Source: Pantoea sp. Cy-639 (lineage in GTDB: Bacteria > Pseudomonadota > Gammaproteobacteria > Pseudomonadales > Pseudomonadaceae). Taken from it: a stretch of DNA of 64,000 nucleotides. The notes beneath the pieces were generated by a model. That model was not told the origin of the DNA. It ran no database searches and worked only from the letters and a program-made list of their open reading frames with translations. Positions 41,394 through 48,739 of the stretch are shown piece by piece; within the stretch, counting starts at the first letter, position 1; each line of letters starts with the position of its first letter. A program made the position numbers and the translations under genes. The DNA is taken from positions 62,001 through 126,000 of the forward strand of contig NZ_VWXI01000017.1 of the NCBI RefSeq assembly GCF_011752525.1. The letters run 5' to 3'.

Positions 41394-43043
41394 TCAGGGC
41401 GTCGGTATTGCGCTGGTGTCGCTGAGGTTGGTCTGGCGGTGAGCGCCCTTGAGGATCAATTGCGCCGCCTTCTCGGCGATCATCAACGTGGGTGAACAGG
41501 TATTGCCGGAGACGATCTGCGGCATGATCGAGGCGTCGGCCACGCGTAGCCCGGGAATGCCATGTACCCGCAACTGGCTGTCGACGACATCCAGCGGGCC
41601 ATTGCCCATGCGGCAGGTGCCCACCGGATGGAAGATCGTGGTACCGATCTGGCCTGCCGCTTCATGCAGTGCCTGCTCGGATTGCAGGGCAGGGCCCGGC
41701 AGGTATTCACGCGGCGCGAAAGCTGCCAGGGCAGGGGCCTGGACAATGCGTCGGGTGAGGCGGATGGCATCGGCGGCGACACGCAGGTCTTCGGGGGCAC
41801 TGAGGTAGTTGGGGTCGATCAAGGGCGCCACATTCATGTCCGCGCAGCGGATATCGATCCGGCCACGACTGGCCGGGCGCAGGTTGCACACCGAGGCGGT
41901 GAAGGCCGGAAACCGATGCAGTGGTTCACCAAAACGCTCAAGCGACAGAGGCTGCACGTGATATTGCAGGTTGGCGCTGGTCTGTTCCGGGCCTGAGCGC
42001 ACGAACGCACCCAGCTGGCTCGGTGCCATGGCCAACGGACCGCTGCGGTCCACGGCGTAGCGCAGGCCCATGGCCAGTTTGCCCCACAGGCTGTTGGCCA
42101 TCTGGTTGAGGGTGCGAGTGTTCTGGATCTGGTAGATCAGCCGCAGTTGCAGATGGTCCTGCAGGTTGCCGCCGACGCCAGGCATATCGTGACGCACGCT
42201 GATACCCAGGTCCTCGAGCAGCTTGCGCGGGCCGATGCCGGAGCGCTGCAGGATACCCGGCGATCCGACCGAACCTGCGCACAGGATGATTTCACGCCGG
42301 GCGCCGAACTCATGCCAATCACCCTGCCAGCGTGCTTTCACCGCACGGGCACGGGTATTGTTGAGCAACACCTGGTCAACCTGCACACCAGTCAGCACGG
42401 TCAGGTTCGGTCGCTTGAGGATGGGCTTGAGAAACGCCTTGGACGAATTCCAGCGCACGCCGCTGCGCTGGTTGACCTGGAAGTAGCCACAGCCGGCGTT
42501 GTCACCGGTATTGAAGTCGCCGACCTTGGCGATGCCGCTCTGTTCGGCGGCGTCGCGGAAGGCGTCGAGGATCGGCCAGCTGTAGCGCTGCTGCTCGACC
42601 CGCCATTCACCGTCGCCGCCATGGCTGTCGCTGGCGCCGGCGAAGTGGTTCTCACTGGCCTTGAACAGTGGCAGCACGTCCTTCCAGGCCCAGCCGTCGT
42701 TGCCTTGTTCGGCCCAGCGATCATAGTCGGCGGCCTGGCCACGCATGTAGATCATGCCGTTGATCGATGAGCAGCCACCCAGCACCTTGCCCCGTGGGTA
42801 ACCCAGGGCGCGGCCGTTCAGGCCGGGTTGTGGCTCGGTCTTGAAACACCAGTCGGTACGTGGATTGCCAATGCAGTAGAGGTAACCGACGGGAATATGA
42901 ATCCAGGGATAGTTGTCGCGACCACCGGCCTCGAGCAGCAGCACGCGGCAGGCAGGGTCGGCGGACAAGCGGTTGGCCAGCAGGCAACCGGCGGGACCGG
43001 CACCCACGACCACGTAGTCGTAGACAGAATCGGCTGATGGCAT
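41394..43043 (-). CDS. GMC family FAD-dependent oxidoreductase (choline/alcohol dehydrogenase-like)
   Basis: Flavoprotein of 549 residues. The FAD-binding GXGXXG is VVVGAGPAGCLLANRL near the N-terminus, followed by VLLLEAGG and GKVLGGCSSINGMIYMRG (GMC signature 1). Signature 2 is GSVGSPGILQRSGIG. The C-terminal HPVGTCRMG carries the catalytic His. It probably oxidises an alcohol to aldehyde at the cytoplasmic side; choline is only one candidate, and the true BetA is usually elsewhere. ATG 43043 is preferred over TTG 43049. The MHS transporter gene follows 96 bp downstream and may supply its substrate. Confidence 0.9.
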   Translation of the reverse strand: MPSADSVYDYVVVGAGPAGCLLANRLSADPACRVLLLEAGGRDNYPWIHIPVGYLYCIGNPRTDWCFKTEPQPGLNGRALGYPRGKVLGGCSSINGMIYMRGQAADYDRWAEQGNDGWAWKDVLPLFKASENHFAGASDSHGGDGEWRVEQQRYSWPILDAFRDAAEQSGIAKVGDFNTGDNAGCGYFQVNQRSGVRWNSSKAFLKPILKRPNLTVLTGVQVDQVLLNNTRARAVKARWQGDWHEFGARREIILCAGSVGSPGILQRSGIGPRKLLEDLGISVRHDMPGVGGNLQDHLQLRLIYQIQNTRTLNQMANSLWGKLAMGLRYAVDRSGPLAMAPSQLGAFVRSGPEQTSANLQYHVQPLSLERFGEPLHRFPAFTASVCNLRPASRGRIDIRCADMNVAPLIDPNYLSAPEDLRVAADAIRLTRRIVQAPALAAFAPREYLPGPALQSEQALHEAAGQIGTTIFHPVGTCRMGNGPLDVVDSQLRVHGIPGLRVADASIMPQIVSGNTCSPTLMIAEKAAQLILKGAHRQTNLSDTSAIPTP

Positions 43044-43063
43044 GTGCAACCTCGCGCCTGATT

Positions 43064-43074
43064 ATTATTCTTGT
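43064..43074 (-). promoter_or_regulatory. Shared ACAAGAATAAT motif upstream of the GMC gene
   Basis: Second copy of the 11-mer described at 41329-41339. It lies in the divergent GMC/LysR gap (43044-43213), so the LysR protein may act here. Confidence 0.4.
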
Positions 43075-43154
43075 CCCGATCCATCTTATTGATTAATTTC
43101 GCCGAGGAAACACGAGATTTCGCGCAGCCGTTGTGCGTTTTAGCACAGCGTTCC

Positions 43155-43187
43155 GACGCTCTCGCGGGGCAAGTCCGCGAGAGCGTC
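43155..43187 (+). promoter_or_regulatory. Strong hairpin in the LysR leader
   Basis: Perfect 13-bp arms GACGCTCTCGCGG (43155-43167) and CCGCGAGAGCGTC (43175-43187) around GGCAAGT, 26 bases before the LysR start. It resembles a REP half but is longer than others here. With no T-run, it could be a transcript hairpin or an operator. Confidence 0.6.
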
Positions 43188-43213
43188 CTCAGCACGTACA
43201 TCCAAGGACGCTC

Positions 43214-44101
43214 ATGTTCGACTGGAACGATCTGCGGTTTTTCCTCGAGTTGCAGCGCAGTGGCCGGCTGTTGACCGCCGCCAAGCGCCTCAACACCACC
43301 CACAGCACCGTGGCCCGGCATATCGAGAGCATCGAGAAGCACCTGGGTACCGCGCTGTTCGTCCAGCATGCCCAGGGCTACGAACTCACCCCCTCCGGCC
43401 AGGCCCTGCTCAAGCATGCCGAAGCCATGGAAAACGTCGCCCTGCTGGCGCAGGAAGAAATCACCCAGGCGATCACCCCGTTGGGCAAAATCCGCCTGGG
43501 GGTCACCGAAGGCATCGGCATCATGTTCTTCACCCCGCGCATGAAGGCGCTGTTCCAGCGCTATCCAGGGCTGGAGGTGGAACTGGTGGCCGTGCCGCGC
43601 TTCGTCAGCATCCTCAACCGTGAAGCCGAGATCAGCATCCACCTGGAACGCCCCAGCGCCGACCTGCTGATCACCCGCAAACTCACCGACTACCGCCTGG
43701 CGCTGTACGCCAGCCACGACTACCTGGATCGCGCACCGCCGTTGCACAGCCGCGAGGACCTCGCCCGGCACAGCTGGATCGGCTATGTCGACGACCTGCT
43801 GTTCAGCCAGGAGCTGCTGTTTCTCAACAGTTTCTGCCGGGCGCCGAACGTGGTCTTTCGCAGTACCAGCGTGATTGCCCAGCAACATGCGGCGCAGGCC
43901 GGCCTGGGTATCGCCGTGCTGCCCAACTACATGGCCCGCCACGATCCGAAACTGGTGCGCGTGCTGCCCAGCGAGACCATCCAGCGCAGCTACTGGATCT
44001 GCACCCGCCGCGAACTGCACAAGTCGGTCCGCCTGCGAGTGCTGTGGGACTACCTGCTGGCGCTGTGCGCCGCCGAGCAGGATGAACTGCTAGCCGAGTA
44101 G
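43214..44101 (+). CDS. LysR family regulator of the GMC/MHS genes
   Basis: LysR protein of 295 residues. Helix-turn-helix: GRLLTAAKRLNTTHSTVARHIESIEKHLG (about residues 17-45). The effector domain begins near residue 90 (KIRLGVTEGIGIMFF). It is divergent from the GMC gene and probably controls it and the MHS transporter, with itself. AGGA precedes the ATG at 43214. The last four codons overlap the convergent TSUP gene. Confidence 0.88.
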   Translation: MFDWNDLRFFLELQRSGRLLTAAKRLNTTHSTVARHIESIEKHLGTALFVQHAQGYELTPSGQALLKHAEAMENVALLAQEEITQAITPLGKIRLGVTEGIGIMFFTPRMKALFQRYPGLEVELVAVPRFVSILNREAEISIHLERPSADLLITRKLTDYRLALYASHDYLDRAPPLHSREDLARHSWIGYVDDLLFSQELLFLNSFCRAPNVVFRSTSVIAQQHAAQAGLGIAVLPNYMARHDPKLVRVLPSETIQRSYWICTRRELHKSVRLRVLWDYLLALCAAEQDELLAE

Positions 44102-44908
44102 CACCTTGCCGGCCAGCAACACTGCGGCGCTGATACCCGCGACCGCGAACAGCTGCTGCAGACGCGGGCCGGCCAGCCTGCTGGCCAGCGGTCTGGCCAG
44201 GAGCAGGCCGAGCACTGCGCCCAGCGCGAACGGCGCCCCCACGACCCAGTGCATGACGCCAGCCACGCTGGCGCTGACCACGCTGCCGGTAGACACCAGG
44301 GCGATTACCGCCAGCGAGGTCGCAACGATGCTTTTCATGTCCAGGTTGGTGTAGCGGTTGAGCGCTGGAATGATGACGAAGCCGCCGCCGACGCCGAGCA
44401 AACCGGACAGCAATCCCGAGAGCATCCCGGTGAATGCCAGCGCCCGGGCGCACGGCAACGTCCAGCGCAAGCGGCCCTGCAACGGATTGAGCACGCAGGG
44501 CATGATCTGCCGCTCGCCACAGGGCGACTCGCCGCGCAGTTCGCGCACCGCCTTGCGCCAGATACGCAGGCAGGCATACACCAGCACCCCGGCGAACACC
44601 AACGCCAACGGGGCGTTAGGCAAGCGGTGCGCCAGCATCAGGCCGAACGGCGCGCAAGCGACGCCGATCAGCGCGATGAACAGCGCCGCGCGGTAACGTA
44701 CCAAGCCTTGGCGCAAGCCGAGCACTGCACCGACCGCCGCCGCCAGGCCTACGGCAAGCAAGCCGATCGGCGCGGCCTCGACCATGCTCAGGCCCAGGCC
44801 GAACACCAGCAGCGGCACCGCAAGGATGCCTCCGCCCGCGCCGGTCAGCGCCAGCACGGCACCGATGAGCGCGCCGAGCCCGGCGCCCAGCAACTGATGT
44901 TCGATCAC
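44090..44908 (-). CDS. TSUP (TauE/SafE) family sulfur-compound permease
   Basis: Integral membrane protein of 272 residues with about 8 membrane segments in two repeats. Each repeat contains the Gly-rich signature: LALTGAGGGILAVPLLV near the N-terminus and LSGLLGVGGGFVIIPAL near residue 165. Family members export sulfite, thiosulfate or sulfoacetate. The GTG start at 44908 overlaps the SQR stop codon in GTGA, so it is translated with SQR. It probably removes sulfite or thiosulfate produced by persulfide oxidation; the substrate is inferred. Confidence 0.88.
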   Translation of the reverse strand: MIEHQLLGAGLGALIGAVLALTGAGGGILAVPLLVFGLGLSMVEAAPIGLLAVGLAAAVGAVLGLRQGLVRYRAALFIALIGVACAPFGLMLAHRLPNAPLALVFAGVLVYACLRIWRKAVRELRGESPCGERQIMPCVLNPLQGRLRWTLPCARALAFTGMLSGLLSGLLGVGGGFVIIPALNRYTNLDMKSIVATSLAVIALVSTGSVVSASVAGVMHWVVGAPFALGAVLGLLLARPLASRLAGPRLQQLFAVAGISAAVLLAGKVLLG

Positions 44909-46185
44909 CGCTGCGCCTCGGCCACCAACGGCTGTGGTCGCGCCAGCCACTCACGTCCCTTGAGCATCGCCTTCCAGTACAGCGGCGGCAGGATCTGCGC
45001 CTTGAGCAGCCAGGCCAATCGGGTCGGCTTGCGGCCGTCGAGCAACCAGCGCGGGAAGCTCGGCGCTACCTTGCCGCCATAAGTGAACTCAGCCAGGACG
45101 ATCTTGCCGCGCTCCACGGTCAGCGGGCAGGAACCATAGCCGTCGTATTGCGCCAGCGTCGACAACCGACCGAGCGCCACCAGCACATTGTTGGCCACCA
45201 CCGGCGCCTGCTTGCGTGCCGCTGCGGCAGTCTTCGCGTTGCTGGTGTTGGCCACGTCGCCCAGGGCATGGATATTGCCGAACTGGCGGTGGCGCAAGGT
45301 ATGCGGATCGACATCCACCCAGCCGGCGGCATCGGCCAGCGGGCTCTGGCGGATGAAGTCCGGCGCCACCTGCGGGGGCACCACATGCAGCATGTCAAAG
45401 GCTTCGACACGTGTTTCGGTGCTGCCATCGGCCAGGGTGCGCACGAAGGTGGCACGCTTGTGCGGACCGTCCACTGCCGTCAGGCGGTGCTGATAGTTGA
45501 GGTCGACGCCGTACTTGTCGATGTAGCTCATCAACGCGGGTACATAGTCCGGCACGCCGAACAGGACTGCGCCGGCATTGAAGAAGCTGGCGCGAACATT
45601 ACCGAGATGACCATGGCGCAACCAGTGGTCGCAGGACAGGTACAGGGCTTTTTGCGGTGCGCCGGCGCACTTGATCGGCATCGGTGGCTGGGTGAACAGG
45701 GCGCGGCCCGACTTGAGGCTCTGCACCAGTTGCCAGGTGTAGGGCGCCAGGTCATAGCGGTAGTTGGAAGTGACACCGTTGCGACCAAGGGTCTCGCTCA
45801 AGCCTTCGATGGCGTTCCAGTCGAGCTTGAGACCCGGGCAGACCACCAGCTGTTCATAGCTGACGGCGCAGCCATCCTCGAGGATGACCAGTTGCCCCTG
45901 GGGATCGAAACCTTCGACTCGCGCCTTTATCCAGCGCACGCCGCGGGGCAGGGTGGCAGCCATGGTATGGGCGGTGCTCGGTGCCTTGAACACCCCGGCA
46001 CCGACCATGGTCCAGCCGGGCTGGTAGTAATGCACCTCGGCAGGATCGATCAGGGCGATGTCCAGCGACGGATCGCGGGCAATCAGACTGGAGGCAGTGG
46101 CGATACCGGCGGCACCGGCACCGACGATCACCACTTTATGGTGGTCGGCACGGGATGAATTGGCAGGGGACAGCAGGGCAGGCAT
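44905..46185 (-). CDS. sqr: Sulfide:quinone oxidoreductase, type II
   Basis: Membrane-associated flavoprotein of 426 residues that oxidises sulfide to persulfide/polysulfide and reduces ubiquinone. FAD loop VGAGAAG at 21-27. The redox Cys pair is Cys173 (KCAGAPQKA) and Cys185 (YLSCD); the KCAGAPQK motif is characteristic of the type II (eukaryote/heterotroph) branch. Cys116 (VVCPGLKLDW) is also present. It lies between the persulfide dioxygenase (41 bp upstream) and the overlapping TSUP gene, forming one operon under FisR. Confidence 0.95.
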   Translation of the reverse strand: MPALLSPANSSRADHHKVVIVGAGAAGIATASSLIARDPSLDIALIDPAEVHYYQPGWTMVGAGVFKAPSTAHTMAATLPRGVRWIKARVEGFDPQGQLVILEDGCAVSYEQLVVCPGLKLDWNAIEGLSETLGRNGVTSNYRYDLAPYTWQLVQSLKSGRALFTQPPMPIKCAGAPQKALYLSCDHWLRHGHLGNVRASFFNAGAVLFGVPDYVPALMSYIDKYGVDLNYQHRLTAVDGPHKRATFVRTLADGSTETRVEAFDMLHVVPPQVAPDFIRQSPLADAAGWVDVDPHTLRHRQFGNIHALGDVANTSNAKTAAAARKQAPVVANNVLVALGRLSTLAQYDGYGSCPLTVERGKIVLAEFTYGGKVAPSFPRWLLDGRKPTRLAWLLKAQILPPLYWKAMLKGREWLARPQPLVAEAQR

Positions 46186-46226
46186 GGCGATGTTCCTTTG
46201 AATCTTCGTTATGTGTACGGCGTGTC

Positions 46227-47111
46227 TTACAGCTTGTTCAGCGGGATCTTGAGGTAACTCACGCCGTTTTCTTCAGGTTCCGGGAATTGCCCGCTACGCA
46301 TGTTGATCTGCACCGAGGGCAGGATCAGCACAGGCATGTCGAGGGTCGCGTCACGAGCCTCGCGCATACGGACGAAGTCATCCTCACTGACGCCTTCGCG
46401 AATATGGATGTTCTCGGCACGTTGCTCGGCCACGGTGGTGACATGGCGCAGCTCACGCCCCCCGGGCAGGTAGTCGTGGCACATGAACAGCCGGGTCTGG
46501 TCAGGGAAGGCCAGCAGGCGCCGGATCGAGTGGTACAGGGTACGAGCGCTGGCGCCGGGGAAGTCGCAACGGGCGGTGCCGTAGTCAGGGGTGAACAATG
46601 TGTCGCCAACGAATACCGCGATCTCGCCGGTGTCCTCGACCATGTAGCTCATGCAGGCAGGGGTATGCCCTGGGGTATGCAGCGCTCGGGCATGGAGGTT
46701 GCCAATGCGGAAGCCTTCTTCATCCACGAGCAGCACATCGAACTGGCTGCCGTCACGCGCGAAACCAGGCTCGGCATTGAACAAGGTGCCAAAGACTTTC
46801 TGCACTTGAGTGATCTGCGCGCCAATAGCGATGCTGCCGCCCAGCTTTTCCTTGAGGTAAGCCGCTGCAGACAGATGGTCGGCATGCACATGGGTATCCA
46901 GGATCCACTGCACCTTGGCGCCCAATGCCTCGACCCGGGCAATCAGCTTGTCCGCCGAAGCTGTGCAGGTTCGGCCGGATTTGGGGTCGTAATCCAGCAC
47001 GCTATCGATCAGCGCGCACTGGCGTGTCTCGCCATCCATGACCAGGTAGCTGATGGTCCAGGTCGCTTTGTCGAAGAACTCTTCAACGTGAAGGTTGTTG
47101 CCAATGATCAT
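46227..47111 (-). CDS. Persulfide dioxygenase-like metallo-beta-lactamase fold protein (Blh/ETHE1 type)
   Basis: Metal hydrolase-fold protein of 294 residues. THVHADH gives His74, His76, Asp78 and His79. The later ligands are in HTPGHTPACMSY and VFVGDTLFTPDYGTARCDFPG, and the CHDYLPGG segment is typical of PDO type II / Blh. These enzymes oxidise glutathione persulfide to sulfite. It is the first gene of the FisR-controlled operon, about 46 bp downstream of the predicted sigma-54 start site. The gene order is persulfide dioxygenase, SQR, TSUP. Confidence 0.92.
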   Translation of the reverse strand: MIIGNNLHVEEFFDKATWTISYLVMDGETRQCALIDSVLDYDPKSGRTCTASADKLIARVEALGAKVQWILDTHVHADHLSAAAYLKEKLGGSIAIGAQITQVQKVFGTLFNAEPGFARDGSQFDVLLVDEEGFRIGNLHARALHTPGHTPACMSYMVEDTGEIAVFVGDTLFTPDYGTARCDFPGASARTLYHSIRRLLAFPDQTRLFMCHDYLPGGRELRHVTTVAEQRAENIHIREGVSEDDFVRMREARDATLDMPVLILPSVQINMRSGQFPEPEENGVSYLKIPLNKL

Positions 47112-47169
47112 TGCACTCTCCAGTTATCCACCGGGCCTCCTTGAAGGCTTAGGCAGTGGAAGGGGCTTT

Positions 47170-47185
47170 ATCAAGATACATGCCA
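47170..47185 (-). promoter_or_regulatory. Sigma-54 promoter of the sulfide oxidation operon
   Basis: On the minus strand TGGCATGTATCTTGAT matches TGGCACG-N4-TTGCW at all but two fixed positions (C to T, and GC to GA), with the exact spacing between the -24 and -12 elements. It ends 59 bases before the dioxygenase start. A sigma-54 activator gene lies next door, which strengthens the call. Confidence 0.75.
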
Positions 47186-47235
47186 GCCTTTCGGACCAGC
47201 CGCTTTCCCCTGTAGGCACGGCCTTGTAGCGCGGT

Positions 47236-47252
47236 GGGCTGCGCAGCAGCCC
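47236..47252. repeat. Degenerate REP hairpin
   Basis: GGGCTGC (47236-47242) and GCAGCCC (47246-47252), preceded by TGTAGGCACGGCCTTGTAGCGC, a decayed REP half. It lies between the sigma-54 promoter and the TGRCAGT cluster. Confidence 0.55.
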
Positions 47253-47271
47253 CATGTCAGCCAGGCAAAAG

Positions 47272-47321
47272 TGACAGTCCGCGTGGCAGTCGACTGTCAG
47301 CCAATGGCAGTGTTTGGCAGT
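47272..47321. promoter_or_regulatory. Cluster of five TGRCAGT heptamers (candidate FisR enhancer)
   Basis: Within 50 bp there are five copies of TG(A/G)CAGT: 47272-47278 (+), 47284-47290 (+), 47293-47299 (-), 47305-47311 (+) and 47315-47321 (+). The first and third form an inverted repeat TGACAGT/ACTGTCA. They lie about 90-150 bp upstream of the sigma-54 promoter and 39-88 bp upstream of fisR, a normal distance for an upstream activator sequence. Confidence 0.7.
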
Positions 47322-47359
47322 CCTTGCTACGCTCGCCAGGTCTTTCACCTGGTGCTGTC

Positions 47360-48658
47360 ATGCTTACCGCTACTCATCCCGCGATCCTCGCGCTGGTGTC
47401 CTACCTCGAACACGATGTGCTGCCGAGTATCATCCTGGACACTGACTACAACATCCTCGCCGCCAATGCGGCCTATCGTCGTCAGTTCGGCAGCGCTGAC
47501 CAGGCACCAGTGGGCGAGAAATGCCACCGGGTGTCCCATCACTACGCAGTGCCTTGTGACCAGGCCGGAGAACATTGCCCGCTGCGCAAGTCGCTGGACA
47601 GCAAGGTGCCGGAACGTGTGCTGCATATCCATCACACCCCTCGCGGCCCCGAACATGTGGATGTGGAACTGCGACCAATCCTCGACGAACAGGGCAGGGT
47701 GGTTGCCTTTGTCGAGCGCCTGGCCAGCGTGACCCTGGCGTCGGCGCAACCCCAGCAGCAAGGTCTGGTTGGCCGGGCCCCCGCATTCAAGAGCGCTGTC
47801 GCCAGCCTGCAGCGCGCAGCCCCGGCGCAGATCCCGGTCCTGCTGCAAGGTGAGTCCGGTACCGGAAAGGAGCTGTTCGCCCGCGCCTTGCACCTGGGCA
47901 GCCCACGCGCCAATGGCCCACTGGTGGTGGTGGATTGCACCGGGCTGACCGAGTCGCTGTTCGAGAGTGAGTTGTTCGGCTACGAGAAGGGCGCTTTCAC
48001 CGGTGCGACACAGCGCAAGATCGGCCTGGCTGAAGCCGCCCATGGCGGCACCCTGTTCCTCGATGAAATTGGCGAAGTTCCGCTGGCGATGCAGGTCAAG
48101 CTACTGCGCTTGATCGAGTCGGGCAGCTTCCGCCCAGTGGGAAGCACGCGCACGGTTCACTCCGACTTCCGACTGGTCTCGGCGACCCACAAGCCACTGA
48201 AAGAGATGGCCGCTGCCGGCACGTTCCGCGAAGACCTGTACTACCGCATCAGCGGCTTCCCCATCCGCCTGCCAGCACTGCGCGAGCGGGTAGAGGATCT
48301 TTCGTTGTTATGCGAAAGCCTGTTGCAGCGAATGGCCGGCAAGCAATCACCGACCATGACTACCGAAGCGCTCGAGCATCTGCGCCGGCACTCATTCCCA
48401 GGCAACATCCGCGAACTGCGCAACATCCTCGAGCGCGCCCGGCTATTTGCCGATGATGGGCAGATACGCCCAGAACATCTGCCGGAAGATATCCGCCCCA
48501 TGACCCAGTCATCAGCACTACGTCCTCGTGGTCGCAACGAAATGGCCGACCTGGCGCTGGCGCTGGAAACTTTCCGTGGCTCGCGCAGTGAACTGGCCGA
48601 ACACCTGGGGCTGAGTGAGCGCACCTTGTATCGGCGGTTGAAAGCGCTGGGGCTTTAG
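47360..48658 (+). CDS. fisR: FisR-type sigma-54-dependent sulfide-responsive activator
   Basis: Enhancer-binding protein of 432 residues. The N-terminal PAS-like sensor has Cys55, Cys66 and Cys73, with the same 11- and 7-residue spacing as the three persulfide-sensing Cys of Cupriavidus FisR (family knowledge). The AAA+ domain has QGESGTGKE (Walker A), GAFTGAT (sigma-54 contact) and GGTLFLDEIGE (Walker B). A C-terminal Fis-type helix-turn-helix (RSELAEHLGLSERTLYRRLKAL) ends it. The start at 47360 is chosen for the MLTATHP N-terminus. It is divergent from the PDO-SQR-TSUP operon. A parS site overlaps its stop codon. Confidence 0.93.
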   Translation: MLTATHPAILALVSYLEHDVLPSIILDTDYNILAANAAYRRQFGSADQAPVGEKCHRVSHHYAVPCDQAGEHCPLRKSLDSKVPERVLHIHHTPRGPEHVDVELRPILDEQGRVVAFVERLASVTLASAQPQQQGLVGRAPAFKSAVASLQRAAPAQIPVLLQGESGTGKELFARALHLGSPRANGPLVVVDCTGLTESLFESELFGYEKGAFTGATQRKIGLAEAAHGGTLFLDEIGEVPLAMQVKLLRLIESGSFRPVGSTRTVHSDFRLVSATHKPLKEMAAAGTFREDLYYRISGFPIRLPALRERVEDLSLLCESLLQRMAGKQSPTMTTEALEHLRRHSFPGNIRELRNILERARLFADDGQIRPEHLPEDIRPMTQSSALRPRGRNEMADLALALETFRGSRSELAEHLGLSERTLYRRLKALGL

Positions 48659-48671
48659 TTCCACGTGGAAC
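48658..48671. other. parS site 1
   Basis: Perfect 14-bp palindrome GTTCCACGTGGAAC, the Pseudomonas parS core. It begins on the last base of the fisR stop codon. It should be bound by the ParB encoded at 63378 to organise origin segregation. Confidence 0.9.
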
Positions 48672-48700
48672 ACTCACGGTACTTTCCGATGGGCAAAAAA

Positions 48701-48728
48701 AAGCCAGTACCTGAGTACTGGCTTTTTT
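48701..48728. terminator. Bidirectional terminator between fisR and gyrB
   Basis: Perfect 10-bp arms AAGCCAGTAC (48701-48710) and GTACTGGCTT (48715-48724), loop CTGA, with an A-run before and T-run after. It serves the convergent fisR and gyrB transcripts. Confidence 0.93.
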
Positions 48729-48739
48729 GCTTCGGCTGA

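Noticed and set aside
47315..47328. TGGCAGTCCTTGCT on the plus strand as a sigma-54 promoter of fisR
   Set aside because: The GG to GC spacing is two bases too short for sigma-54; the TGGCAGT part belongs to the heptamer cluster.
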